Origin: Aquarana catesbeiana
Lineage: Eukaryota > Chordata > Amphibia > Anura > Ranidae
Length of the DNA: 64,000 bases
Assembly: GCF_042186555.1 (NCBI RefSeq)
Contig: NC_133329.1
Location: 189,693,206 to 189,757,205, forward strand
Direction of reading: 5' to 3'
Shown here: piece by piece, positions 1 through 15,000 of the stretch
Layout of the letters: the number at the start of each line of letters is the position of its first letter
Numbering within the stretch: the stretch's first letter is position 1
Program-made: the position numbers and the translations under genes
Notes under the pieces: generated by a model
What the model was told of the DNA's origin: nothing
Databases searched by the model: none
The model's input: only the letters and a program-made list of their open reading frames with translations

Positions 1-3000
1 GAAGGGCTCCGCTGATGGGGACACTGATTTAAGTAGTGTCTCCGCTGATGGGGACACTGATGTAAGGAGGGTCTCCGCTGCTGGCGACACTGATGTAAGG
101 AGGGGCTCCTCTGCTGGGGACACTGATGTAAGGAGGGACTCCGCTGCTGGGGACACTGATGTAAGGAGGAGCTCTGCTGATGGGGAGATTGATGTAAGGA
201 GTGGCTTCGCTGATGGGGACACTGATGTGAGGAGGGTCTCCGCTGCTGGCGACACTGATGTAAGGAGGGGCTTCGCTGATGGGGACACTGATGCAGGGAG
301 GGTCTCCACTGCTGGGGACACTGATGTAAGGAGGGGCTTCGCTGCTGGGGACACTGATGTAAGGAGGAGCTCCGCCGATGAGGCGATTAATGTAAGGAGT
401 GGCTCCGCTGATGGGGACACTGATGCAGGGAGGGTCTCCACTGCTGGGGACACTGATGTAAGGAGAGGCTCCGCTGCTGAGAACACTGATGTAAGGAGGC
501 GCTCCGCTGATGGGGACACTGATGCAAGGAGCTCTGCTGATGGGTACATTGATGTAAAGAGGTGCTCCTCTGATGGGGACACAGATGTAAGGAGGGGCTT
601 CGTTGATGTGGACATCAGATGTAAGAAGCTGCTCCGCTGATGGGGACACTGATGTAAGGAGGGTCTCCGCTGCTGGCGACACTGATGTAAGGAGGGGCCC
701 CTCTGCTGGGAACACTAATGTAAGGAGGGGCTCCACTGCTGGGGACACTGATGTAAGGAGGAGCTTCGCTGATGGGGAGATTGATGTAAGGAGTGGCTTC
801 GCTGATGGGGACACTGATGCAGGGAGGGTCTCCACTGCTGGGGACACTGATGTAAGGAGGGGCTCCGCTGCTAGGGACACTGATGTAAAGAGGAGCTCCG
901 CTGATGGGTAGATTCATGTAAGGAGTGGCTCCACTGATGGGGACACTGATGCAGGGAGGGTCTCCACTCCTGGGGACACTGATGTAAGGAGGGTCTCCGC
1001 TGCTGGGAACACTGATGTAAGGAGGAGCTCCGCTGATGGGGACACTGATGTAAGGAGCTCTGCTGATGAGTACACTGATGTAAAGAGGTGCTCCTCTGAT
1101 GGGGACACAGATGTAAGGAGGGGCTCCGTTGATGTAGACACCACATGTAAGTAGTGGCTCCGCTGATGGGGACACTGATGTAAGGAGGGTCCTCGCTGCT
1201 GGCGACACTGATGTAAGGAGGGGCTCCTCTGCTGGGGACACTGATGTAAGGAGGGGCTCCGCTGCTGGGGACACTGATGTAAGGAGGAGCTCCGCTGATG
1301 GGGAGATTGATGTAAGAAGTGGCTTCGCTGATGGGGACACTGATGCAGGGAGGGTCTCCACTGCTGGGGACACTGATGTAAGGAGGGGCTCCGCTGCTTG
1401 GGACACTGATGTAAGGAGGAGCTCCGCTGATGGGGCGATTAATGTAAGGAGTGGCTCCGCTGATGGGGTCACTGATGTAAGGAGCTCTGCTGATGGGTAC
1501 ACTGATGTAAAGAGGTGCTCCTCTGATGGGGACACAGATGTAAGGAGGGGCTTTGTTGATGTGGACATCAGATGTAAGAAGTTGCTCCGCTGGTGGGGAC
1601 ACTGATGTAAGGAGGGTCTCCGCTGCTAGCGACACTGATGTAAGGAGGGGCCCCTCTGCTGGGGACACTAATGTAGGAGGGGCTCCACTGCTGGGGACAC
1701 TGATGTAAAAAGGGGCTATGCTGCTGGAGACACTGATGTAAGGAGGAGCTCCGCTGATGGGGACACTAATGTAGGGAGGGTCTCCACTGATGGGGACATT
1801 AATGTAAGGAGGGGATCCGTTGCTAGGGACAATGATATAAGGAGGGGCTCCGCTGCTTTGGCTACCTGCTGTAAGGAGGGGCTCCGCTGGGGACACCAGA
1901 TGTAACGAGCTCCGCTGATTTGAACACTGATGTAAGGAGGGGCTCTGGTGATGGGGACACTGATTTCAGGAAGGGCTGCACTGATGGGGACATTGATGTA
2001 AGAAGTTGCTCTGCTGATGGTAACACTGATGTAAAGTGGTGCTCCTCTGATGGGGACACAGATGTAAGGAGCAGCTCTGCTGCTGGGGACACCGATGTAA
2101 GGAGGGGCTCTACTACTGGGGACACTGATGTAAAAAGGGGCTCCGCTGCTGGAGACACTGATGTAAGGAGGAGCTCCACTGCTGGGGCCACCTGCTGTAA
2201 GGAGGGGCTCCGCTGGAAACACCTGATGCAAAGAGCTCCGCTGATGGGAACACTGATGTAAGGAGGGGCTCTGCTGATGGGGACACTGATTTCAGGAGGG
2301 GCTGCTCTGATGGGGACACCGATGTAAGAAGTTGCTCTGCTGATGGTAACACTGATGTAAAGTGGTGCTCCTCTGATGGGGACATAGATGTAAGAAGGGG
2401 CTCCGTTGATGTGGACACCAGATGTAAGTAGTGGCTCCGCTGATGGGGACACTGATGTAAGGAGGGGCCCTGCTGCTGGGGACACCGATGTAAGCAGGGG
2501 CTCCACTGCTGGTGACACTGATGTAAAAAGGGGCTCCGCTGCTGGAGACACTGATGTAAGGAGGAGCTCTGCTGATGGGGACACTAATGTAAGAAGGGCC
2601 TCCGCTGCTGTGGACACTGACGTAAGGATGGTCTCCACTGCTGGGGACGCTGATGTAAGGAAGGGCTCCGCTGATGGGGACACAGATTTAAGTAGTGGCT
2701 CCGCTGATGGGGACACTGATGTAAGGAGGGTCTCCGCTGCTGGCGACACTGATGTAAGGAGGGGCTCCTCTGCTGGGGACACTGATTTAAGGAGGGGCTC
2801 CGCTGCTGGGGACACTGATGTAAGGAGGAGCTCCGCTGATGGGGAGATTGATGTAAGGAGTGGCTTCGCTGATGGGGACACTGATGTAAGGAGGGTCTCC
2901 GCTGCTGGCGACACTGATGTAAGGAGGGGCTCCGCTGCTGTGGACACTGACGTAAGGATGGTCTCCACTGCTGGGGACACTGATGTAAGGAAGGCTCCGC

Positions 3001-6000
3001 TGATGGGGACACTGATTTAAGTAGTGGCTCCGCTGATGGGGACACTGATGTAAGAAGGGTCTCCGCTGCTGGCGACACTGATGTAAGGAGGGGCTCCACT
3101 GCTGGGGACACTGATGTAAGGAGGAGCTCCGCTGATGTGGAGATTGATGTAAAGAGTGGCTTCGCTGATGGGGACACTGATGCAGGGAGGGTCTCCACTG
3201 CTGGGGACACTGATGTAAGGAGGGGCTCCGCTGCTGGGGACACTGATGTAAGGAGGAGCTCCGCTGATGGGGCTATGAATGTAAGGAGTGGCTCCGCTGA
3301 TGAAGACACTGATGCAGGGAGGGTCTCCACTGCTGGGGACACTGATGTAAGGAGAGGCTCCGCTGCTGAGAACACTGATGTAAGGAGGCGCTCCGCTGAT
3401 GGGGACACTGAGGTAAGGAGCTCTGCTGATGGGTACATTGATGTAAAGAGGTGCTCCTCTGATGGGGACTCAGATGTAAGGAGGGGCTTCGTTGATGTGG
3501 ACATCAGATGTAAGAAGTTGCTCCCCTGATGGGGACACTGATGTATGGAGGGTCTCCGCTGCTGGCGACACTGATGTAAGGAGGGGCCCCTCTGCTGGGG
3601 ACACTAAGTAAGGAGGGGCTCCACTGCTGGGGACACTGATGTAAGGAGGGGCTCCGCTGCTGGGGACACTGATGTAAGGAGGAGCTTCGCTGATGGGGAG
3701 ATTGATGTAAGGAGTGGCTATGCTGATGGGGACACTGATGCAGGGAGGGTCTCCACTGCTGGGGACACTGATGTAAGGAGGGGCTCCGCTGCTAGGGACA
3801 CTGATGTAAGGAGGAGCCTTGCTGATGGGTAGATTCATGTAAGGAGTGGCTCCGCTGATGGGGACACTAATGCAGGGAGGGTCTCCACTGCTGGGGACAC
3901 TGATGTAAGGAGGGGCTCCGCTGCTGGGGACACTGATGTAAGGAGGAGCTTCGCTGATGGGGAGATTGATGTAAGGAGTGGCTATGCTGATGGGGACACT
4001 GATGCAGGGAGGGTCTCCACTGCTGGGGACACTGATGTAAGGAGGGGCTCCGCTGCTAGGGACACTGATGTAAGGAGGAGCCTTGCTGATGGGTAGATTC
4101 ATGTAAGGAGTGGCTCCGCTGATGGGGACACTAATGCAGGGAGGGTCTCCACTGCTGGGGACACTGATGTAAGGAGGGGCTCCGCTGCTGGGAACACTGA
4201 TGTAAGGAGGAGCTCCGCTGATGGGGACACTGATGTAAGGAGCTCTGCTGATGAGTACACTGATGTAAAGAGGTGCTCCTCTGATGGGGACACAGATGTA
4301 AGGAGGGGCTCCGTTGATGTGGACACCACATGTAAGTAGAGGCTCCGCTGATGGGGACACTGATGTAAGGAGGGTCTCCGCTGCTGGCGACACTGATGTA
4401 AGGAGGGGCTCCTCTGCTGGGGACACTGATGTAAGGAGGGGCTCTGCTGCTGGGGACACTGTTGTAAGGAGGAGCTCCACTGATGGGGAGATTGATGTAA
4501 GGAGTGGCTTCGCTGATGAGGACACTGATGCAGGGAGGGTATCCACTGCTGGGGACACTGATGTAAGGAGGGGCTCCGCTGCTGGGGACACTGATTTAAG
4601 GAGGAGCTCCGCTGCTGGGGACACTGATGTAAGGAGGAGCTCCGCTGATTGGGAGATTGATGTAAGGAGTGGCTTCGCTGCTGTGGACACTGACATAAGG
4701 ATGGTCTCCACTGCTTGGGACACTGATGTAAGGAAGGGCTCCGCTGATGGGGACACTGATTTAAGTAGTGGCTCCGCTGATGGGGACACTGATGTAAGGA
4801 GGGTCTCCGCTGCTGGCGACACTGATGTAAGGAGGGGCTCCTCTGCTGCAGACACTGATGTATGGAGGGGCTCCGCTGCTGGGGACACTGATGTAAGGAG
4901 GAGCTCCGCTGATGGGGAGATTGATGTAAGGAGTGGATTCGCTGATGTTGACACTGATGCAGGGAGGGTCTCCACTGCTGGGGACACTGATGTAAGGAGG
5001 GGCTCCGCTGCTGGGGACACTGATGTAAGGAGGAGCTCCGCTGTTGGGGCGATTAATGTAAGGAGTGGCTCCGCTGATGGGGACACTGATGCAGGGAGGG
5101 TCTCCACTGCTGGGGACACTGATGTAAGGAGAGGCTCCGCTGCTGAGAACACTGATGTAAGGAGGCGCTCCGCTGATGGGGACACTGATGTAAGGAGCTC
5201 TGCTGATGGGTACATTGATGTAAAGAGGTGCTCCTCTGATGGGGACACAGATGTAAGGAGGGGCTTCGTTGATGCGGACATCAGATGTAAGAAGTTGCTC
5301 CGCTGATGGGGACACTGATGTAAGGAGAGTCTCCGCTGCTGGCGACACTGATGTAAGGAGGGGCTCCGCTGCTGGGGACACTGATGTAAGGAACAGCTTC
5401 GCTGATGGGGAGATTGATGTAAGGAGTGGCTTCGCTGATGGGGACACTGATGCAGGGAGGGTCTCCACTGCTGGGGACACTGATGTAAGGAGGGGCTCCG
5501 CTGCTGGGAACACTGATGTAAGGAGGAGCTCCGCTGATGGGGACACTGATGTAAGGAGCTCTGCTGATGAGTACACTGATGTAAAGAGGTGCTCCTCTGA
5601 TGGGGACACAGATGTAAGGAGGGGCTCCGTTGATGTGGACACCACATGTAAATAGAGGCTCCGCTGATGGGGACACTGATGTAAGGAGGGTCTCCGCTGC
5701 TGGCGACACTGATGTAAGGAGGGGCTCCTCTGCTGGGGACACTGATGTAAGGAGGGGCTCCGCTGCTGGGGACACTGATGTAAGGAGGAGCTCCGCTGAT
5801 GGGGACACTGATGTAAGGAGTGGCTTCGCTGATGAGGACACTGATGCAGGCAGGGTCTCCACTGCTGGGGACACTGATGTAAGGAGGGGCTCCGCTGCTG
5901 GGGACACTGATGTAAGGAGGAGCTCCGCTGATTGGGCGATTAATGTAAATAGTGGCTCCGCTGATGGGGTCACTGATGTAAGGAGCTCTGCTGATGGGTA

Positions 6001-9000
6001 CACTGATGTAAAGAGGTGCTCCTCTGATGGGGACACAGATGTAAGGAGGGGCTTTGTTGATGTGGACATCAGATGTAAGAAGTTGCTCCGCTGGAGGGGA
6101 CACTGATGTATGGAGGGTCTCCGCTGCTAGCGACACTGATGTAAGGAGGGGCCCCTCTGCTGGGGACACTGATGTAGGAGGGGCTCCACTGCTGGGGACA
6201 CTGATGTAAAAAGGGGCTATGCTGCTGGAGACACTGATGTAAGGAGGAGCTCCGCTGATGGGGACACTAATGTAGGGAGGGTCTCCACTGATGGGGACAT
6301 TAATGTAATGAGGGGATCCGTTGCTGGGGACAATGATATAAGGAGAGGCTCCGCTGCTTTGGCTACCTGCTGTAAGGAGGGGCTCCGCTGGGGACACCTG
6401 ATGTAACGAGCTCTGCTGATGGGATCTCTGATGTAAGGAGGGGCTCTGGTGATGGGGACACTGATTTCAGGAGGGGCTGCTCTGATGGGGACACTGATGT
6501 AAGAAGTTGCTCTGCTGATGGTAACACTGATGTAAAGTGGTGCTCCTCTGATGGGGACACAGATGTAAGGAGGGGCTCTGCTGCTGGGGACACCGATGTA
6601 AGGAGGGGCTCCACTGCTGGGGACACTGATGTAAGGAGCTCTGCTGATGGGTACACTGATGTAAAGAGGTGCTTCTCTGATGGGGACACAGATGTAAGGA
6701 GGGGCTCCGTTGATGTGGACACCAGATGTAAGTAGAGGCCCCGCTGATGGGGACACTGATGTAAGGAGGGTCTCCGCTGCTGGCGACACTGATGTAAGGA
6801 GGAGCTCCGCTGATGGGGACACTAATGTAGGGATGGTCTCCACTGATGGGGACATTAATGTAAGGAGGGGATCCGTTGCTGGGGACATTGATATAAGGAG
6901 GGTCTCCGCTGCTTGGGCTACCTGCTGTAAGGAGGGGCTCCGCTGGGGACACCTGATGTAACGAGCTCCGCTGATGGGAACACTGATGTAAGGAGGGGCT
7001 CTGGTGATGGGGACACTGATTTCAGGAGGGGCTGCTCTGATGGGGACACTGATGTAAGAAGTTGCTCTGCTGATGGTAACACTGATGTAAAGTGGTGCTC
7101 CTCTGATGGGGACACAGATGTAAGTAGGGGCTCTGCTGCAGGGGACACCGATGTAAGGAGGGGCTCCACTGCTGGGGACACTGATGTAAAAAGGGGCTCC
7201 GCTGCTGGAGACACTGATGTAAGGAGGAGCTCCACTGCTGGGGACACCTGCTGTAAGGAGGGGCTCCGCTGGAGACACCTGATGTAAAGAGCTCCGCTGA
7301 TGGGAACACTGATGTAAGGAGGGGCTCTGGTGATGGGGACACTGATTTCAGGAGGGGCTGCTCTGATGGGGACACTGATGTAAGAAGTTGCTCTGCTGAT
7401 GGTAACACTGATGTAAAGTGGTGCTCCTCTGATGGGGACATAGATGTAAGGAGGGGCCCTGTTGATGTGGACACCAGATGTATGTAGTGGCTCCGCTGAT
7501 GGGGACACTGATGTAAGGAGGGGCTCCACTGCTGGGGACACTGATGTAAAAAGGGGCTCCGCTGCTGGAGACACTGATGTAAGGAGGAGCTCCACTGATG
7601 GGGACACTGTTGGAAGGAGGAGCTCCGCTGATGGGGACACTGATGTAAGAAGGGCCTCCGCTGCTGTGGACACTGACATAAGGAGGGTCTCCACTGCTGG
7701 GGACACTGATGTAAGGAAGGGCTCCGCTGATGGGGACACTGATTTAAGGAGTGGCTCCGCTGATGGGGACACTAATGTAGGGAGGGCCTCCACTGCTGGG
7801 GACACTGATGTAAGGAGGGGCTCCGCTGCTGGGGACACTGATGTAAGGAGGAGCTCCGCTGATGGGGACACTGATGTAAGGATTGGCTCCGCTGATGGGG
7901 ACACTATTGTAGGGAGGGTCTCCACTGCTGGGGACACAGATGTAAGGAGGGGCTCCGCTGCTGGGGACACTGTTGTAAGGAGGGGCTCCGTTGCTGGGGA
8001 CACTGATGTAAGGAGGAGCTCCGCTGATGGGGAGATTGATGTAAGGAGTGGCTTCGCTGATGGGGACACTGATGCAGGGAGGGTCTCCACTGCTGGGGAC
8101 ACTGATGTAAGGAGGGGCTCTGCTGCTGGGGACACTGATGTAAGGAAGAGCTCCGCTGATGGGGAGATTCATGTAAAGAGTGGCTCCGCTGATGGGGACA
8201 CTGATGCAGGGAGGGTCTACACTGCAGGGGACACTGATGTAAGGAGGGGCTCCGCTGCTGGGAACACTGATGTAAGGAGGAGCTCCGCTGATGGGGACAC
8301 TGATGTCAGGAGCTCTGCTGATGGGTACACTGATGTAAAGAGGTGCTCCTCTGATGGGGACACAGATGTAAGGAGGGGCTCCATTGATGTGGACACCACA
8401 TGTAAGTAGTGGCTCCGCTGATGGGGACACTGATGTAAGGAGGGTCTCCGCTGCTGGCGACACTGATGTAAGGAGGGGCTCCTCTGCTGGGGACACTGAT
8501 GTAAGGAGAGGCTCCCCTGCTGGGGACACTGATGTAAGGAGGGGCTCCGCTGCTGGGGACACTGATGTAAGAAGGAGCTCTGCTGATGGGGAGATTGATG
8601 TAAGGAGTGGCTTCGCTGATGGGGACACTGATGCAGGTAGGGTCTCCACTGCTGGGGACACTGAAGAAAGGAGGGGCTCCGCTGCTGGGGACACTGATGT
8701 AAGGAGGAGCTCTGCTGATGGGGCGATTAATGTAAGGAGTGGCTCCACTGATGGGGACACTGATGCAGGGAGGGTCTCCACTGCTGGGGACACTGATGTA
8801 AGGAGAGGCTCCGCTGCTGGGAACACTGATGTAAGGAGGAGCTCAGCTGATGGGGACACTGATGTAAGGAGCTCTGCTGATGGGTACACTGATGTAAAGA
8901 GGTGCTCCTCTGATGGGAACACAGATGTAAGGAGGGGCTCCGTTGATGTGGACACCAGATGTAAGTAGAGGCCCTGCTGATAGGGACACTGATGTAAGGA

Positions 9001-12000
9001 GGGTCTCCGCTGCTGGCGACACTGATGTAAGGAGGGGCCCCTCTGCTGGGGACACTGATGTAAGGAGGGGCTCCACTGCTGGGGACACTGATGTAAAAAG
9101 GGGCTATGCTGCTGGAGACACTGATGTAAGGAGGAGCTCCGCTGATGGGGACACTGACGCAAGGAGGGGCTCCACTGCTGGGGACACTGATGTAAGGAAG
9201 GACTCCGCTTATGGGGACACTGATGTAAGCAGTGGCTCCGCTGATGGGGACACTAATGTAGGGAGGGCCTCCACTGCTGGGGACACTGATGTAAGGAGGG
9301 GCTCCGCTGCTGGGGACACTGATGTAAGGAGGAGCTCCACTGATGGGTACACTGATGTAAGGATTGAATACTCTGATGGGGATATTGATGTAAGGAGTGG
9401 CTCCATTGATGGGGACACTGATGCAGGGAGGGCCTCCACTGCTGGTGACACTGATGTAAGGAGGGGCTCCGCTGATGGGGACACTGATGTAAGGAGCTCC
9501 GCTGATGGATACACTGATGTAAGGAGGGGCTCCGTTGATGGGGACACTGATGTAAGGAGGAGCTTCGCTGATGGGGACACTGATGTACGTAAGGGCTCTG
9601 CTGCTAGAGACACCAAATGTAAGGAGGAGATCCACTGATGGGGACACCAGATGTAAGGAGGGGCTCTGTTCATGTGGCAACAGATGTAAAGAGGGGCTCT
9701 GCTGATGGGGACACTGATGTAAGAAGGGGCTCCACTGCTGGGGACACTGATGTAAGGAGGGGCTCCGCTGCTGGGGACACTAATGTAAGGAGGGGCTCCG
9801 CTGGGGACACCTGATGTAAGGAGGGACTCTGCTGGGGGCACCTTATGTAAGGATGGACTCTGCTGGGCTGGAGGTACCTGATGTAAGTACTGACTCTGCC
9901 AATGGAACCTGATGTAAGGAGGATCTGCGCTGATGGGAACATTGATGTAAGGAGGGGCTCCGCTGATGGGGACATTGATGTAAGGAGGGGCTCTGCTGAT
10001 GGGGACACTGATGTAAGGAACAGCACATTGAAGGTGACACCAGATGTAAGGAGGGGCTCCACTGTTGTAGACACCAGATGTAAGGAGGAGCTCCGCTGCT
10101 CTGTACACTAACGTAAGGAAGGGCTCTGCTGGGGACACCTGATGTAAGGAGGGACTCTGCTGGGGGCATCTGATGTAAAGATGGACTCTGCTGGGGGCAC
10201 CTAATGTAAGGATGGACTCTGCTGGGCTGGGGGCACCTGATGTGAGTATTGACTCTTGCCGGTGGCACCTGATGTAAGGAAGGGCTCTGCTGATGGGGAC
10301 ACTGATGTAAAGAGGGTCTCCGCTGATGGAGACACTGATGTAAGGAGGGGCTCCGTTGATGGGGACACCAGATGTAAGGATGGGCTCCGCTGCTGCAGAC
10401 ACCTGATGTAAAGAGGGGCTCCGCTGCTGGGGACACTAGATGTAAGGAACTTCTCCACTGCTGGGGACACCAGATGTAAGGAGGGGCTCCTCTGCTGGGG
10501 ACACCAGATGTAAGGAGGGGCTCCGCTGCTGGGGACACCAGATGTAAGGAGGGGATCCACTGATGGGGACACCAGATGTAAGGAGGGGCTCCGTTTATGT
10601 GGCAACAGATGTAAGGAGGGGCTCTGCTGATGGGGACACTGATGTAAGAAGGGGCTCCGCAGCTGGGGACACTGATGTAAGAAGGGCCTCCACTGCTGTT
10701 GACACTGACGTAAGGAGGGTCTCCACTGCTGGGGACACTGATGTAAGAAAGGGCTCCGCTGATGGGGACACTGATGTAAGGAGTGGCTCCTCTGATGGGG
10801 ACACTAATGTAGGGAGGGCCTCCACTGATGGGGACATTAATGTAAGGAGGGGATCCGCTGCTGTGGACAATTATGTAAGGAGGGGCTCCACTGCTGGGGC
10901 CACCTGCTGTAAGGAGGGGCTCCGCTGGGGACACCTGATGTAAGGAGCTCAGCTGATGGGAACACTGATGTAAGGAGGGGCTCTGCTGATGGGGACACTG
11001 ATTTCAGGAGGGGCTCCTCTGATGGGGACACTGATGTCAGAAGTTGCTCTGCTGATGGTAACACTAATGTAAAGTGGTGCTCCTCTGATGGGGACACAGA
11101 TGTAAGGAGGGGCTCCTTTGATGTGGACATCAGATGTAAGTTGTAGCTCCACTGATTGGTACACTGATGTAAGGAAGGGCCCTGCTGCTGGGGACACCGA
11201 TGTAGGGAAGGGCACCACTGCTGGGGACACTGATGTAAAAAGGGGCTCCGCTGCTGGAGACACTGATGTAAGGAGGAGTTCCGCTGATGGGGACACTGTT
11301 GTAAGGAGGAGCTCCGCTGATGGGGACACTGATGTAAGAAGGGCCTCCGCTGCTGTGGACACTGACGTAAGGATGGTCTCCACTGCTGAGGACACTGATG
11401 TAAGGAAGGGCTCCGCTGATGGGGACACTGATTTAAGGAGTGACTCCGCTAATGGGGACACTAATGTAGAGAGGGCCTCCACTGCTGGGGACACTGATGT
11501 AAGGAGGGGCTCCGCTGCTGGGAACACTGATGTAAGGAGGAGCTCCGCTGATGGGGACACTGATGTAAGGAGCTCTGCTGATGGGTACACTGATGTAAAG
11601 AGGTGCTCCTCTGATGGGGACACAGATGTAAGGAGGGGCTCCGTTGATGTGGACACCAGATGTAAGTAGTGGCTCCGCTGATGGGGACACTGATGTAAGG
11701 AGAGTCTCCGCTGCTGGAGACACTGATGTAAGGAAGGGCTCCGCTTATGGGGACACTGATGTAAGGAGTGTCTCCGCTGATGGGGACACTAATGTAGGGA
11801 GGGCCTCCACTGCTGGGGACACTGATGTAAGGAGGAGCTCCGCTGATGGGGACACTGATGTAAGCATTGAATCCGCTGATGGGGAGATTGATGTAAGGAG
11901 TGGCTCCGTTGATGGGGACACTGATGCAGTGAGGGCCTCCACTGCTGGTGACACTGATGTAAGGAGGGCCTCCGCTGATGGGTACACTGATGTAAGGAGG

Positions 12001-15000
12001 GGCTCCGTTGATGGGGACACTGATGTAAGGAGGAGCTTCGCTGATGGGGACACTGATGTACAGAGGGGCTCCGCTGCTAGGGACACAAGATGTAAGGAGG
12101 GGATCCACTGATGGGGACACCAGATGTAAGGAGGGGCTCCGTTCATGTGGCAACAGATGTAAAGAGGGGCTCTGCTGATAGGGACACTGATGTAAGAAGG
12201 GGCTCCACAGCTGGGGACACTGATGTAAGGAATGGCTCCGCTGCTGGGGACACTGATGTAAGGAGGGTCTCCACTGCTGGGGACACTGATGTAAGGAGGG
12301 GCTCCGCTGCTGGGGACACTAATGTAAGGAGGGGCTCCGCTGGTGACACCTGATGTAAAGAGGGACTCTGCTGGGGGCATCTTATGTAAGGCTGGACTCT
12401 GCTGGGCTGGAGGCACCTGATGTAAGTACTGACTCTGCCGGTGGAACGTGATGTAAGGAGGAGCTGCGCTGATGGGGACATTGATGTAAGGAGCTCTGCT
12501 GATGGGTTCACTGATGTAAAGAGGTGCTCCTCTGATGGGGACACAGATGTAACGAGGGGCCCTGTTGATGTGGACACCACATGTAAGTAGGGGCTCCGCT
12601 GATGGGGACACTGATGTAAGGAGTGTCTCCGCTGCTGGCGACACTGATGCAAGGAGGGGCTCCTCTGCTGGGGACACTGATGTAAGGAGGGGCTCCGCTG
12701 CTGGGGACACTGATGTAAGGAGGAGCTCCGCTGATGGGGCGATTGATGTAAGGAGTGGCTCCGCTGATGGGGACACTGATGCAGGGAGGGTCTCCACTGC
12801 TGGGGACACTGATGTAAGGAGGGGCTCCGCTGCTGGGGACACTGATGTAAGGAGGAGCTCCGCTGATGGGGCGATTGATGTAAGGAGTGGCTCCGCTGAT
12901 GGGGACACTGATGCAAGGAGGGTCTCCACTGCTGGGAACACTGATGTAAGGAAGGGCTCCGCTTATGGGGTCACTGATGTAAGGAGTGACTCCGCTGATG
13001 GGGACACTAATGTAGGGAGGGCCTCCACTGCTGGGGACACTGATGTAAGGAGGGGCTCCGCTGCTGGGGACACTGATGTAAGGAAGAGCTCCGCTGATGG
13101 GGACACTGATGTAAGCATTGAATCCGCTGATGGGGAGATTGATGTAAGGAGTGGCTCTGTTGATGGGGACACTGATGCAGGGAGGGCCTCCACTGCTGGT
13201 GACACTGATGTAAGGAGGGCCTCCGCTGATGGGGACACTGATGTAAGGAGCTCCGCTGATGGATACACTGATGTAAGGAGGGGCTCCGTTGATGGGGACA
13301 CTGATGTAAGGAGGAGCTTCGCTGATGGGGACACTGTTGTACGGAGGGGCTCCGCTGCTAGGGTTACCAGATGTAAGGAGGGGATCCACTGATGGGGACA
13401 CCAGATGTAAGGAGGGGCTCCGTTCATGTGGCAACAGATGTAAAGAGGTGCTTTGCTGATAGGGACACTGATGTAAGAAGGGGCTCCACAGCTGGGGACA
13501 CTGATGTAAGGAGGGGCTCCGCTGTTGGGGACATTGATGTAAGGAGGGGCTCCGCTGATGGGGACATTGATGTAAGGAGGGGCTCTGCTGATGGGGACAC
13601 TGATGTAAGGAGGGGCTCTGCTGATGAGGACACTGATGTAAGGAAGGGCACATTGATAGTGACACCAGATGTAAGGAGGGGCTCCACTGTTGCAGACAGC
13701 AGATGTAAGGAGGGGCTCCGCTGCTCGGGACACTAATGTAAGGAAAGGCTCTGCTGGGGACACCTGATGTAAGGAGGGACTCTGCTGGGGGCACCTGATG
13801 TAAAGATGGACTCTGCTGGGGGCACCTAATGTAAGGATGGACTCTGCTGGGCTGGGGGCACCTGATGTAAGTACTGACTCTGCCGGTGGCACCTGATGTA
13901 AGGAAGGGCTCTGCTGATGGGGACACTGATGTAAGGAGGGGCTCTGCTGATGGGGACACTGATGTAAGGAGGGGCTCCGTTGATGGGGACACCAGATGTA
14001 AGGATGGGCTCCGCTGCTGCAGACACCTGATGTAAGGAGGGGCTCCGCTGCTGGGGACACTAGATGTAAGGAAGGTCTCCGCTGCTGGGGACACCAGATG
14101 TAAGGAGGGGCTCCTCTGCTGGGGACACTAGATGTAAGGAGGGGCTCCGCTGCTGGGGACACCAGATGTAAGGAGGGGATCCACTGATGGGGACACCAGA
14201 TGTAAGGAGGGGCTCTGCTGATGGGGACACTAATGTAAGAAGGGGCTCCGCAGCTGGGGACACTGATGTAAGGAGGGGCTCCACTGCTGGGGACACTGAT
14301 GTAAGCAGGGTCTCCACTGATGGGGACACTGATGTAAGGAGGGGCTCCGCTGCTGGGGACACTAATGTAAGGAGGGGCTCCGCTGGGGACGCCTGATGTA
14401 AGGAGGGACTCTGCTGGGGGCACCTGATGTGAGGATGGACTCTGCTGGGCTGGGGGCACCTGATGTAAGTACTGACTCTGCCGGTGGCACCTGATGTAAG
14501 GAAGGGCTCTGCTGATGGGGACACTGATGTAAGGAGGGGCTCCGCTGATGGGGACACTGATGTAAGGAGGGGCTCCATTGATGGGGACATCAGATGTAAG
14601 GAGGGGCTCCGCTGCGGCAGACACCGGATGTAAGGAGGGGCTCCGCTGCTGGGGACACTATATGTAAGGAAGGGCTCCGCTGCTGAGGACACCAGATGTA
14701 AGGAGGGGCTCCTCTGCTGGGGACACCAGATATAAGGAGGGGCTCTGTTGATGTGGACATCAGTAGTAAGAAGGGGCTCCGCTGATGGGGACAATAGATG
14801 TAAGGAGGGCTCTGCTGCTGGGGACACCAGATGTAAGGAGGGCCTCCTCTGCTGGGGACACAAGATGTAAGGAGGGGCTCTGTTGATGTGGACACCAGAT
14901 GTAAGATGAGTCTCCACTGATGGGGACACCAGACGTAAGGAGGTGCTCCACTGATGGGAACACTAATGTAAGGAGGGGCTCCACTGCTGGGGCCACCTGC

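Noticed and set aside
3470..6397. 975-codon open frame on the minus strand (and similar long frames at 7744-9162, 12508-14094 and 12963-14624)
   Set aside because: They are read-throughs of the 33-bp satellite, which is open in all three minus frames and one plus frame; overlapping long frames on both strands and frequent frame breaks argue against a gene.
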